From: Chryseobacterium sp. LAM-KRS1
GTDB taxonomy: Bacteria; Bacteroidota; Bacteroidia; Flavobacteriales; Weeksellaceae
Assembly (NCBI RefSeq): GCF_013184525.1
Contig: NZ_JAAOIZ010000001.1
Location: 806,001-870,000 of the forward strand
DNA: 64,000 nt
Direction: 5' to 3'
The notes beneath the pieces are model-generated. The model saw only the letters and a program-made list of their open reading frames with translations, ran no database searches and was not told the origin of the DNA. Both the position numbers and the translations under genes were made by a program. Below, in pieces: positions 54,194 through 63,239 of this stretch. Numbering within the stretch: position 1 is the stretch's first letter; every line of letters begins with the position of its first letter.

Positions 54194-54226
54194 AAACGAC
54201 TGTCTACTAATGAGACAGTCGTTTTT
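54194..54226 (-). terminator. Terminator of the paralogous secreted protein gene
   Basis: Perfect 12-bp stem AAACGACTGTCT / AGACAGTCGTTT with a 7-nt loop; T-rich sequence follows on either strand. It is 85 bp past the stop of the minus-strand gene at 54312. Confidence 0.75.
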
Positions 54227-54311
54227 TAATAAGAAACCTTGTAAAATGAGGGATTTCTACATGTTTAAGTTTCAGTTGTGTTATTAGAATCTATCCGCGG
54301 TTTTGTATAAA

Positions 54312-55238
54312 TTAATTCGCTATTTTATATCCGTAAAAGGAGCTTACGACAACCTGGTATATTGGACTGCCGGTTACTCCGGCGGCGGCTGCCATGCTTA
54401 CGGTTTCATCTTTATTAAGATACGTGATACACGATACGTTTCTTCCCGTCAGTGTACCCGGAGCAGGTTGGAAAGATTGTACCAAAATATTGTCTGTGCT
54501 CACTGCATAGTTTTTCATAAGATACAATACAACCCAGTCGAAACTTGGTGTACCCGGAATATTTCCGTTATCAAATTGGGTGGAACCATAAAACATATAA
54601 TATCCGTTTGAAGGTGCAGTAAACCGACCGTTACTGATATTCAGTACATTTCCCGTGTTGATTACTGTTCCCTGAGGATAATTGATTTCCCTTCTGATGT
54701 AAGGACCGGTGCTGGCGGTAAGATCCTGTCTGCTTGTGGTACTTACTGTAGAAAACGGATAACTGGTGGTGGCTGCGGGCAAGCTGTCAGAGCTTGAAAG
54801 CAAAATAAGCTCCCATGTTGTTCCTGTCGTTGTTCCTTTATTTATAAAAAATGCATAGTAACCTGCGGGAACATTAACAGTGCCAACGCCTGCTCCTGTT
54901 TGATTGTCGATTAATTCTGCTCCGTTGGCTGCAATAGATAACACGGCTGTTCCTGTATTTTTGAAATGATAGGTTCTTCCTGCAAAGTTACCGGAACCAG
55001 TAATGGCGGCAGGTAGCGTCAAAGTTCCGTTCGTATTGCTGCTGTAGGCCAGATAGTAATCCGTAGGGGCGACATTTCCACTTGCTGTAACAGCTCTGTA
55101 CGTAGCGGCAAATGAACCGTTCACAGTGAGTGTGCTCCCGGGAGTGGTAGTGTTGATACCCACATTTCCTGTTTGCGAATAGCTCAGAGTGCTACTCATG
55201 GCGGCAAGTAAAGTCAGGAAAATTGAATTTCTTTTCAT
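54312..55238 (-). CDS. Secreted beta-rich protein, paralogue A
   Basis: A 308-residue exported protein (ATG 55238; signal peptide SIFLTLLAAMSSTLSYSQ). The mature part opens TGNVGINTTTPGSTLTVNGS, the common start of Flavobacteriia phage-tail/surface-like proteins, then a Gly/Thr-rich region and a C-terminal domain (FTAPSNGYYMFYGSTQF) reminiscent of a C1q/TNF-like fold. No catalytic residues. It is a tandem paralogue of the gene at 55307 (gap 68 bp). Probably a surface or adhesion protein. Confidence 0.72.
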   Translation of the reverse strand: MKRNSIFLTLLAAMSSTLSYSQTGNVGINTTTPGSTLTVNGSFAATYRAVTASGNVAPTDYYLAYSSNTNGTLTLPAAITGSGNFAGRTYHFKNTGTAVLSIAANGAELIDNQTGAGVGTVNVPAGYYAFFINKGTTTGTTWELILLSSSDSLPAATTSYPFSTVSTTSRQDLTASTGPYIRREINYPQGTVINTGNVLNISNGRFTAPSNGYYMFYGSTQFDNGNIPGTPSFDWVVLYLMKNYAVSTDNILVQSFQPAPGTLTGRNVSCITYLNKDETVSMAAAAGVTGSPIYQVVVSSFYGYKIAN

Positions 55239-55306
55239 ATAAATTGTGGTTAAAATGATCAAAAAGTTAGTTGGATGATGAATGTATTTATTGATTATTT
55301 ATACTG

Positions 55307-56410
55307 TTAATTCTGAAACTTTACAAAATCAAGATAAAAAGAAGGATTACCCGCATTAAAACTGGCAGGGATAATAAAATTTGTTTTACCGGCCAAAATG
55401 GTATAATTTCCTGGTGTTGCGAAGTACAAGACACGATTTTGATCCCGGGGAAACATAAAAGCTGCCGTGTTAGAGCCACAATAACTTCTCCATACGTCTC
55501 CAATACCATTGATATAAAAGAAGTAATCATTACACTCAGAATTGATGGCTACGCCACTTCGGATAAAATACCATCCTTTTGCAGGGATAGTCAGTGATAT
55601 TCCGGTAACCAGACCGCCGCCGCCGGTAGGTGCTGTGAAAGGATTTACTAATGTTCCCGTATAAGAAGTCCAGTTATTGGCAAACGCAGTAGTAACAGTA
55701 GATGACCAGGTGGCTAATCCATTAGAGTCGCTGGTTAATACATAGCCTAATTGTTGTGTTCCATCCTTAATCTGCAGCGCTCCGTTTGTTGTGCCATTAT
55801 CAATAACAATTTTAGCATCAGCCGCACCAGCCGGGATCGTATTGGATCCTAATAAAACTTTACCGGTACCGGTGATACTCAGATTATTTCCTACGGTAGT
55901 AACGATGTCTGTAGCCTGGGAAAGGGTACCTCCTAACTTAACATCATTCCCGGAAAGGTTTAGACCGTTACTGGCCGTATTTGTTACTCCACTTATGCTT
56001 TCCCATGTGGAATTTGCTCCGGTAAGTCCTGTACTGATCAACTGTGCACTTTGATTGGGAAGGACCAGAATATTTGTATTCCCATTAATTGTTTCAGGTA
56101 AAGCAGAACTTATGGTTATCGTAAAATTACTGTTATTGGCAATCCTATACATACGTCCTTTAAAATTTCCGGTGCCATTAATTGCGGGAGGAAGGCTAAA
56201 TGTCGTATTCGTACTACCATTATATGATACATGGAAATCAGTGGCGGTTAAACTGTAAGATGCCGTATTAACTGTCTTATAACTTGCCGCTACCGATCCG
56301 TTAATGTCTAATGTAGAGCCAGGGGTTACCGTATTAATTCCAACATTTCCCGTTTGCGCAAAGGTGATAGTTGATAAGAATAATACTAGTGGGATAAAAT
56401 TTTTACTCAT
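55307..56410 (-). CDS. Secreted beta-rich protein, paralogue B
   Basis: A 367-residue exported protein (signal peptide FIPLVLFLSTITFAQ). It shares the opening TGNVGINTVTPGSTLDINGS with its neighbour A, and has additional repeats before a C-terminal C1q-like part (IPAKGWYFIRSGVAINSEC, LYFATPGNYTILAG). The two genes lie in tandem with the same orientation and look like a duplication that has since diverged in length. Function unknown. Confidence 0.72.
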   Translation of the reverse strand: MSKNFIPLVLFLSTITFAQTGNVGINTVTPGSTLDINGSVAASYKTVNTASYSLTATDFHVSYNGSTNTTFSLPPAINGTGNFKGRMYRIANNSNFTITISSALPETINGNTNILVLPNQSAQLISTGLTGANSTWESISGVTNTASNGLNLSGNDVKLGGTLSQATDIVTTVGNNLSITGTGKVLLGSNTIPAGAADAKIVIDNGTTNGALQIKDGTQQLGYVLTSDSNGLATWSSTVTTAFANNWTSYTGTLVNPFTAPTGGGGLVTGISLTIPAKGWYFIRSGVAINSECNDYFFYINGIGDVWRSYCGSNTAAFMFPRDQNRVLYFATPGNYTILAGKTNFIIPASFNAGNPSFYLDFVKFQN

Positions 56411-56559
56411 TTATTAAATGTTTATGGTTATGGTTTTGATGTGTCAATAATCCTATATCAGAACAGGAAAAGTCCGTGATATTAAAGTATCATTTACAAG
56501 GCGTAAAATTATAGGAATACTTCCACAAGAGCCTGTAATGGACTGTAGAATGAAATAAA

Positions 56560-56589
56560 GAATCGTGTAGAAAATTTTCTACACGATTC
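56560..56589 (-). terminator. Terminator of the sensor-regulator operon
   Basis: Perfect 30-bp palindrome with 15-bp arms GAATCGTGTAGAAAA and its reverse complement, no extra loop, followed on the minus strand by TTTATTTC. It is 68 bp past the response regulator stop. Confidence 0.65.
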
Positions 56590-56656
56590 TCAGGATCACT
56601 AACCCTTTTTTAAACAGAACTAAAAGAGTCAGTTGTCAGTGTTTGCAAATTTTACT

Positions 56657-57271
56657 TCAGGAAATATAATTTTGATAAAGTTTAATAAGATCTGCAAGAT
56701 GATTGGTCTTCAGTTTGTTATGGATCCTTTTTTTATAGGTGCTTATGGTGCTCATCTGAATGTTCATCTCATTGGAAATTTCTAAATTTCCATATCCCTT
56801 CACCATTAAAATAAAAATCTGATATTCTCTTTCCGAAAGCCTCTTTATGGAATCTAGCGGAGAGTCCTGTAGTAATTGATTAACAATACCGGAAGGGTAG
56901 TAGTAGCCCTCACGGAAAATCCTGATTACTGCTTCTGATATTTCCTCCACTTTGCTCAGTTTACTGAGGTAACCGTTGGCTCCCTCTTTTATGTATTGTA
57001 CAGCAATCTCTTCTTCATAGGCCGAAAATATCAATATTTTTACATCCGGATCGATTTCTTTAATTTCAGAAATCATTTTTTTATTTTTACTTTCAGGCAT
57101 GTTGATATCAAGAATAATCAGGTCGTACTTTCGCTGGGAGATTTTTTCCAGAGTTTCCGGGTAATCCTCTGCCTGATCAACGGATATATCAGGGATTCTG
57201 GACTCCAGTATCAGGCTTGTTCCCGTAAGAACCACATCATGATCATCAGCTATAAGAATGTATTTAATCAT
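56657..57271 (-). CDS. LuxR-type response regulator
   Basis: A 204-residue two-component regulator. The receiver domain (1-120) has the acidic pair IADDHD and the phosphorylated Asp in LIILDINMPE; the LuxR HTH covers about 140-204 (LSEREYQIFILMVKGYGNLE). Its start overlaps the stop of the sensor kinase by 8 bp, so they form one operon and a matched pair. Target genes unknown; the neighbouring secreted paralogues are possible ones. Confidence 0.88.
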   Translation of the reverse strand: MIKYILIADDHDVVLTGTSLILESRIPDISVDQAEDYPETLEKISQRKYDLIILDINMPESKNKKMISEIKEIDPDVKILIFSAYEEEIAVQYIKEGANGYLSKLSKVEEISEAVIRIFREGYYYPSGIVNQLLQDSPLDSIKRLSEREYQIFILMVKGYGNLEISNEMNIQMSTISTYKKRIHNKLKTNHLADLIKLYQNYIS

Positions 57272-60200
57272 TTTTTTTATTTTTTAAAATCAATCGGCAG
57301 GTAGTTCCCCCTGTCTTGTTTCTGGTAAAGATTATTTTACTTTCTATCATTTGTAGTAGTTGTAGCACCAGATGGATTCCCATCCCATATTTTTGGAGTA
57401 ATAATTTTTCATTTTCGATGTTGTTCTGAAGCTCTTCATAATAATCTATTTTTTGCTGATCCATTCCTGAACCGGTATCTTCTACAATTAAAATAACGCT
57501 TCTGTACTCGGTAAAAGCATCTATGGTTATGGTTCCTCCTCTTGTATATTTTACTGCGTTATCCAGAAGATTATGGATAATGGCTGCCAGAATATTTTTA
57601 CTGATCCGGGTGTGTATTTTTTGATCGGCATTGTTAATAATGGATGTATGATTGCTTTCAGCTATGGTACTGAAAAGCACTATTTTTTCTGTGATCAGAT
57701 CATGCAGAGAGTATGTTTCCGTCTTATCGGTTCTGTGGTGGCTGTAGATATCAGCATACTCTTTGAGCGTTGCCGTAAAATTATACAGTTGATCGGAGGA
57801 TTTATAAATTGAAGCGAGCACTTTTTCAGTCCGTTGTTGATTGAATTCTTTATTCCCTAATATTTCCTTTGCAGTTAATGCAATAAATTTTACAGGAGTG
57901 GTAATATCATGTGTTATGGTACCGATCAGTTTTTTTTGCTGCTCGATTTCCTTATGAAGCTGAATTTTTGTTGTTTCAAGCTTTTCGACGGTAGCGGAAA
58001 GTTTTTCGGTACGTACGGTGATAATTTTTTCCAGTTCCAGATTTTTCTTTTGCAAAAACCGGATCCTCCATTTGAGAAGGAGGTATAACACAAAGAATAG
58101 TAATAATATCATCACTATCTTAAACCATAAGGTCTGATAAAAATAAGGCCTTACGATGAGGTTGATTTTTTTATAGATATATTTTCCCTTATCGGAAACA
58201 AGCATTCTTGCAATGAAAGAATAATTCCCGTACCTCAGATTGGAAATGGAAAACTTCCTGTCTTTCCCGATGGATTCCCATTTTGCGTTGGGAAGCCCCA
58301 TAATTTTAGCTTCTATCACAATATTGTCGGGATTTGCATAATAAGGAACATCTATAAAGAGGTCTAATCTGCTGGATTTCTGTTCAAGAAAAAGAGTTTT
58401 ATGAAAGGACTCTTCTTTGTTATCTATCATTGCTCTTTCGATGTAGATGTTTTTAGGGTAGTAACTTTCGATTTTTAAGGGGTTAAAAAATACTAATCCA
58501 TTCAGAGAAGGTAGCACAAAATCCCCATTTTTAAGTTTATTGCCACTTACATTGCTGCCACCATTGAATTCATTGGTGAAAAAACCCGAATCTTTTGAAA
58601 ATCTGTAATAATTAACCTTAGAATCCGGGGCCTGAACAAATTTCAGAAGCTGGCTTTCATGAACTTTATATAAGCCGTTATTGGTAGGGATCCAGAAAAA
58701 ACCTTTTTGATCTTCGAGAATGGTATGAGGAGATGAAATATTACCATCAGCATCATAAGGCATCCTGATAAGCCTGTTGTTTTTTAGTAAATAAAATCCC
58801 TTTCCCAAAGTTGTGATCCACAAGTTACCGTCTTTTGACCTTATGATATTACGGATAGACAATTCCTGGTCAGCGATTACCGGATGTATTTGGTTTGTGC
58901 TCAACCGGATATTGTATAAACCCTTTACCGTACCGACTAAAATATGATCAGGATCGACCTTTAAAAATTTGGTAGGCTCACTATCCAATACAATTCTTCT
59001 TTCCAAAGATAGCAGGGAGTTGTCTTTGTATATCTCAAATGTTCCACTAAATTCAGAAACACTATTCTTTTTGGGTTTTGCAACCAATGCATAAGATTTT
59101 TTTGCATCGAAAAAGAAATCTTTTAAAAAAAACTCTTTCAAAACAGTGAAGTCCCGGTACGAATTTGATTTTTTATAGATCCTTAAATCCCGGTCTTTTC
59201 GTATCATAAGGTTTTCATGCCGGTCGTATGCCATAAAAAAAGGAGCTGTATTTTTAAAATGCTTCTGACGGACCATTCCATTACGGGTGTAGATTTCACC
59301 AAAGGGATTAATGACCGAAGCGCTGTCGTAAGGAAGGGTAGCATAAAAGACGGATTCTGCTTTCGGCGAAGATCCTTTGACGGTAGTGAAATCATGAAGA
59401 TTGATAACCTGCAATCCTTCTGTACTGCTCCCGAGATAAAGTTTCTTGTACCATTTATCATAATATACACTGATCAGGTTGTCATTCTTTATATTGTCCA
59501 TTTGGACGATCTCGGATATGATAAATTGTTCCTTTTCATAGGTGCAGAGGTGAAATTTATTATGGCTTAACACGAAAAGCTGATTGTTTATTCTGCTCCA
59601 GAAAATCTTACTATCCTTGTCAGTTAGCAAAGGGACCTGATAGGAATTTGTGATTTTTCCTTTTTCTATTTTTTCTACTTTATTTGTGGTAAAGTTGATG
59701 TAGAACAGGATTTCATTGATTGTAAAAATTCTGGGAATATTTTTGTAAATGGCTTTAATTTTTAGCGTTTCTTCAGGTTTAGAGCGAAAACTAGTGAAGG
59801 TAAGGCTGTTTTCTTTGATGTAATACCTTCCATCCTTATCGTTCATGTAAAAGTTGATGCCGGGATATCGGGTATAGCTATAATTGGAACAATACAAAAG
59901 GTAGCCGGTATTATCTTTTGATACTACTGTAGGGAATTGTTTCAAAGAATTTGTTACCCGTGGAATTTTATTACGCAGAAGGATGGTTTTCCCGTAATCA
60001 CCGGCTGTGAAAATACTGTCTTTTTCTGGGTATCCATAGAAGTATGTAAAACGCTGACTGCTCAACGGGAAGTTTTTATAGACCAGAAACTGAGCGCCAT
60101 CATACCGTACAATTCCATTTTCAGTGGTGAGCCATATAAATCCATATTTATCTTTTATAATGTCTTTTACACTGTTTTGCGGGAGTCCGTTATCGGTATT

Positions 60201-60278
60201 ATACAACTCGATGTTGTATTTCTGGCTGTAGACCTTAACAAAAATAAATATGAAAATTAATAGTATATTTTTATTCAA
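57264..60278 (-). CDS. Sensor histidine kinase with two-component propeller domain
   Basis: A 1004-residue membrane kinase. A signal peptide (ILLIFIFIFVKVYSQ) leads to a large periplasmic part with two-component-propeller repeats (GLPQNSVKDIIKDKYGFIWL; DQKGFFWIPTNNGLYKV) and a Y_Y_Y-like domain near 600-690. One membrane segment at about 720-740 (LWFKIVMILLLFFVLYLLL) is followed by a coiled coil and a kinase: phosphorylated His in IGTITHDITTPVKF, N-box IHNLLDNAVKYT, GVED-type box VEDTGSGMD and the lid YGMGIHLV. Like HTCS-type sensors but without a fused regulator; the LuxR partner is encoded directly behind. Ligand unknown. Confidence 0.87.
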   Translation of the reverse strand: MNKNILLIFIFIFVKVYSQKYNIELYNTDNGLPQNSVKDIIKDKYGFIWLTTENGIVRYDGAQFLVYKNFPLSSQRFTYFYGYPEKDSIFTAGDYGKTILLRNKIPRVTNSLKQFPTVVSKDNTGYLLYCSNYSYTRYPGINFYMNDKDGRYYIKENSLTFTSFRSKPEETLKIKAIYKNIPRIFTINEILFYINFTTNKVEKIEKGKITNSYQVPLLTDKDSKIFWSRINNQLFVLSHNKFHLCTYEKEQFIISEIVQMDNIKNDNLISVYYDKWYKKLYLGSSTEGLQVINLHDFTTVKGSSPKAESVFYATLPYDSASVINPFGEIYTRNGMVRQKHFKNTAPFFMAYDRHENLMIRKDRDLRIYKKSNSYRDFTVLKEFFLKDFFFDAKKSYALVAKPKKNSVSEFSGTFEIYKDNSLLSLERRIVLDSEPTKFLKVDPDHILVGTVKGLYNIRLSTNQIHPVIADQELSIRNIIRSKDGNLWITTLGKGFYLLKNNRLIRMPYDADGNISSPHTILEDQKGFFWIPTNNGLYKVHESQLLKFVQAPDSKVNYYRFSKDSGFFTNEFNGGSNVSGNKLKNGDFVLPSLNGLVFFNPLKIESYYPKNIYIERAMIDNKEESFHKTLFLEQKSSRLDLFIDVPYYANPDNIVIEAKIMGLPNAKWESIGKDRKFSISNLRYGNYSFIARMLVSDKGKYIYKKINLIVRPYFYQTLWFKIVMILLLFFVLYLLLKWRIRFLQKKNLELEKIITVRTEKLSATVEKLETTKIQLHKEIEQQKKLIGTITHDITTPVKFIALTAKEILGNKEFNQQRTEKVLASIYKSSDQLYNFTATLKEYADIYSHHRTDKTETYSLHDLITEKIVLFSTIAESNHTSIINNADQKIHTRISKNILAAIIHNLLDNAVKYTRGGTITIDAFTEYRSVILIVEDTGSGMDQQKIDYYEELQNNIENEKLLLQKYGMGIHLVLQLLQMIESKIIFTRNKTGGTTCRLILKNKKND

Positions 60279-60300
60279 ATCTTATTTTTTACGAATAAAA

Positions 60301-60308
60301 CAAAGATA
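60301..60308 (-). promoter_or_regulatory. -7 promoter box of the sensor kinase gene
   Basis: Minus-strand TATCTTTG fits TAnnTTTG, 23 bp upstream of the kinase start. Confidence 0.5.
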
Positions 60309-60548
60309 TAACGGAATAGATAATAATAAACCAATAGTAGGTGAAAAAAACTTTAATTAACAATTTTGGATAAAGTTTATTTAATTATTTTATTTTTACA
60401 GCTGAATTTTAGCTATTGATATAAAAAATGTTGATACTTACCTGTAAGGACAATAGAGGCGCTAAATCTGCGTTGATAAATATAATTTTAAATGTTTTTA
60501 TATAATTTTCCGCTAGAATATCAATATAGAATGTAATAACAGTTCCCA

Positions 60549-61103
60549 ATGAGAAATAAAAAAATTGCACTAACCCTTATATTATTTTTGCTTTTCAGTT
60601 TAAGTAAGGCTCAGAAGATCGGTGTTATAGATACCAATGTGATATTGAGTAAGCTGCCAGATTATAAAGAGGCTGAAGCAAGGCTTAATGCGCAGATAGC
60701 TACATGGAAAAGTGAGCTTCAGAGTATACAGTCGGAATATGAAAAGAAAAAATCGGCATTGGAAAACGATAGGGTATTATTGGTAGGAGAAGAATTAAAA
60801 CGAAGAGAAAAAGAAGTATTCGATTTAGAGAAAAACATTAAAACGACTACTAGTTTAAGATTCGGAAGTACCGGTGAAATCAACAAGCTGAAGGCCAATA
60901 TGGTTTTGCCTTTTGAAGAACAGATTCACAATGCAATGGAAACCATTTCTGAGAAAGAAGCATTAGGTGCTGTGATCGATAAGAGATATAATAATGTTCT
61001 GTACCTTGAGAAAAAGTTCGACTATACTGAGAAAGTTTTAGATATCTTATTACATAGAACCCCTGTGGTGGAAGTGAAAGAAACACCTAAAAGAAAAAAA
61101 TAA
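60549..61103 (+). CDS. OmpH/Skp-family periplasmic chaperone
   Basis: A 184-residue exported protein (signal peptide IALTLILFLLFSLSKAQ). The start of the mature part, IGVIDTNVILSKLPDYKEAE, and a long charged coiled coil (about 45-115, KSELQSIQSEYEKKKSALEN) are typical of OmpH/Skp, which helps outer-membrane proteins cross the periplasm. It is divergent from the sensor kinase gene and ends with a terminator. Confidence 0.84.
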   Translation: MRNKKIALTLILFLLFSLSKAQKIGVIDTNVILSKLPDYKEAEARLNAQIATWKSELQSIQSEYEKKKSALENDRVLLVGEELKRREKEVFDLEKNIKTTTSLRFGSTGEINKLKANMVLPFEEQIHNAMETISEKEALGAVIDKRYNNVLYLEKKFDYTEKVLDILLHRTPVVEVKETPKRKK

Positions 61104-61122
61104 CTTTAGAGATATAAAAATT

Positions 61123-61153
61123 AAAAAGCCTGGATCAGTCACAGGCTTTTTTT
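61123..61153 (+). terminator. Terminator after the OmpH-like gene
   Basis: 10-bp stem AAAAAGCCTG / CAGGCTTTTT with a 9-nt loop and a T-run, 19 bp past the stop codon. Confidence 0.85.
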
Positions 61154-61224
61154 ATAGTTATTGGTTACCATAATACAGTATGCTTTCATAGCTCATATCT
61201 TTTGGAATACTCACATTTAAGTTA

Positions 61225-62346
61225 TCAGTTACCTGTTCCGTTTTGCGTAACCAGCTCAAAGTTGGATAACACTCCTTTATGATCCGAAGGCCAGATACCT
61301 ATCGGAGGAACAAATGAATCCTGGGTATTCTCCGGAGTACGGATATTTTTTACAATAGACTTGTTATAGCCTATAATATGGGAGCTTTTTAAAGTAAGAT
61401 TGGGAGCCTGCATAAAGAAAATATAGTCAATCCGCTCTCTTTCATCTGCGTCAGGAGCCCATGTTAACTGGTTGACGGGCTTTGCAGGATTATCGGAGGG
61501 GTAGGTGAATCCGGGATGGGTAACGGGAGAAGGATGCATCATGCGGTATGAGTCTTTAAAACCTGCATTATTCAGGAGTTTGGTGGTATCCCATTGGTAA
61601 ACTACAGTATGATGATCATATAAATTGGCTGTACTGCTTACCCAATCAAACATAGAAGGCTCATTAAAATCTCCTCCCAGAAATATTATGGAACCTTTTG
61701 TTTTTTCTGTATTTGCATCGGAGATAAACGCTGAGATAGCTTCATCTCTATAAGAAGCAAGATTCATTTCCGATATTTTTGTGAGGTTGGTTTCTGGACC
61801 ATTGGGTAGTTTTGACCATGTCGTCCCACTGTACCCACGAGGAAGATAACAGGCATAATGAGTATAATCAAGATGACCGGTGTAAGCAGCGATGCGCTGT
61901 CCGTTAATTTGAGTGACCAGTTTGTAAACTGAGCCGTGATCATTACTCACCGGGTAGACAGAAGCGTTTTCAATAATCGGATATCTGGATAATATCCCCG
62001 AATCATCTGAACGGAAGGAATAGTAGGTATACCCTTTGGAATGAAGTGACTGAACCAGTTTATTCGTGAAGTCGACATTATTATAGTTTCTGACTTCGCT
62101 GAGAAATACAAAATCAGCATCCGACCGGACAATTTCATTGACAATAGCATCATAGCCTCCTGTTACAGAGGTTCCTTCCTGCCATACATTGATCTGGAAA
62201 AGTTTCAGTTCTTTTACAGTAGCAGTGGACGACCATTTGTTTTCCGTCTTTTTATTTGAATTCTTTAGCAGATCTTGCCTGGATTCCTCCTGAGAACAAG
62301 CCATCATGCTCAGTGAGCATAGCAGTAATATTTTTATTTTTTTCAT
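61225..62346 (-). CDS. Endonuclease/exonuclease/phosphatase-fold lipoprotein
   Basis: A 373-residue exported lipoprotein (lipobox SMMAC after a hydrophobic run). The DNase I-like fold is shown by FQINVWQEG, FVFLSEVRN (metal Glu), IFLGGDFNEP (Asp/Asn pair) and IWPSDHKGVLSNF (SDH motif with the last His). Could be a nuclease, phosphodiesterase or sphingomyelinase-like enzyme; the substrate is not readable. It is convergent to the OmpH-like gene and divergent from the TetR gene. Confidence 0.82.
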   Translation of the reverse strand: MKKIKILLLCSLSMMACSQEESRQDLLKNSNKKTENKWSSTATVKELKLFQINVWQEGTSVTGGYDAIVNEIVRSDADFVFLSEVRNYNNVDFTNKLVQSLHSKGYTYYSFRSDDSGILSRYPIIENASVYPVSNDHGSVYKLVTQINGQRIAAYTGHLDYTHYACYLPRGYSGTTWSKLPNGPETNLTKISEMNLASYRDEAISAFISDANTEKTKGSIIFLGGDFNEPSMFDWVSSTANLYDHHTVVYQWDTTKLLNNAGFKDSYRMMHPSPVTHPGFTYPSDNPAKPVNQLTWAPDADERERIDYIFFMQAPNLTLKSSHIIGYNKSIVKNIRTPENTQDSFVPPIGIWPSDHKGVLSNFELVTQNGTGN

Positions 62347-62474
62347 ATTGTATTTTCAAGTTTAGTTTTGGTGTTCTTTTTTTACTAAAATAAATATTTT
62401 TTGTTTGACAAGGATAATTTAATCAACATAGATTTATGTACAATTTGAGGTATAGGTTAATTTTTAAGGAAAAT

Positions 62475-62498
62475 AATATTTATTAATTAATAAATATT
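62475..62498. promoter_or_regulatory. Perfect palindrome before the TetR gene
   Basis: Perfect 24-bp palindrome made of 12-bp arms (AATATTTATTAA and its complement), all A/T. It lies 37 bp before the TetR start, a likely place for the operator of that protein, but purely A/T palindromes can also arise by chance. Confidence 0.4.
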
Positions 62499-62535
62499 CA
62501 TTAATTTTATAACCTGAAATTTTAGAACTTTACTC

Positions 62536-63129
62536 ATGCGTTTAAAAGAAGGTGATAAAAGAGAGCTCATTAAGACAGAAGCGATTAAAATGATCATCAG
62601 AAACGGACTGGAGGGATTCAGCATGAATAAACTTGCGAAGGCCTGCAAGATTTCTGTTGCTACTCCTTATCTGTATTTTAAAGACCGGGATGATTTAATT
62701 TTAACGATTGCCAAAGAAGAGGGGCAAACAATGTCTGATGCCATTCTAAAGAATTTTGATCCTGAAGCTCATTTTGAAGAAGGCTTACGGGTACAGTGGA
62801 GAAATCGGTATAGCTACATGACCACTCATCCTGACAAACATTTGTTTTTTGAGCAATTGAGGAACTCAAGCTACCAGGAAGAATTTCTTCATCATTTTTT
62901 ACGGGGATTTAAGGAGACTTTAGGGAAATTCTGGGACAATGCAGTAAAGAGAGGTGAACTCAGCCCAATGCCTTTTGAAGTGTACTGGTCGGTTGCTTTT
63001 TCACCTATGTACTCTTTAGCAAGGTTCCATAATGAAGGAAAAAGTCTTGGCGGAAAATCCTTTAAAATGACGGACGAAATTTTATGGCAGACATTTGATC
63101 TTGTCGTAAAAGCTTTAAAAAAGAAGTGA
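62536..63129 (+). CDS. TetR/AcrR-family regulator
   Basis: A 197-residue regulator. The HTH lies at about 25-55 (FSMNKLAKACKISVATPYLY, FKDRDDLILTI), and the remaining helices form the ligand-binding part. It is 110 bp upstream of an MFS transporter in the same direction, so it is probably the local repressor of that pump. Confidence 0.87.
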   Translation: MRLKEGDKRELIKTEAIKMIIRNGLEGFSMNKLAKACKISVATPYLYFKDRDDLILTIAKEEGQTMSDAILKNFDPEAHFEEGLRVQWRNRYSYMTTHPDKHLFFEQLRNSSYQEEFLHHFLRGFKETLGKFWDNAVKRGELSPMPFEVYWSVAFSPMYSLARFHNEGKSLGGKSFKMTDEILWQTFDLVVKALKKK

Positions 63130-63239
63130 TAAAATTTCTATTACATTATTATTTGCACAAAAACTAATCAAACAAGGGATGCTAGGAGCTTGGTCATAAC
63201 TGACGACTCCCGGAATCTTAATTTACCTTTAAAGAAATT

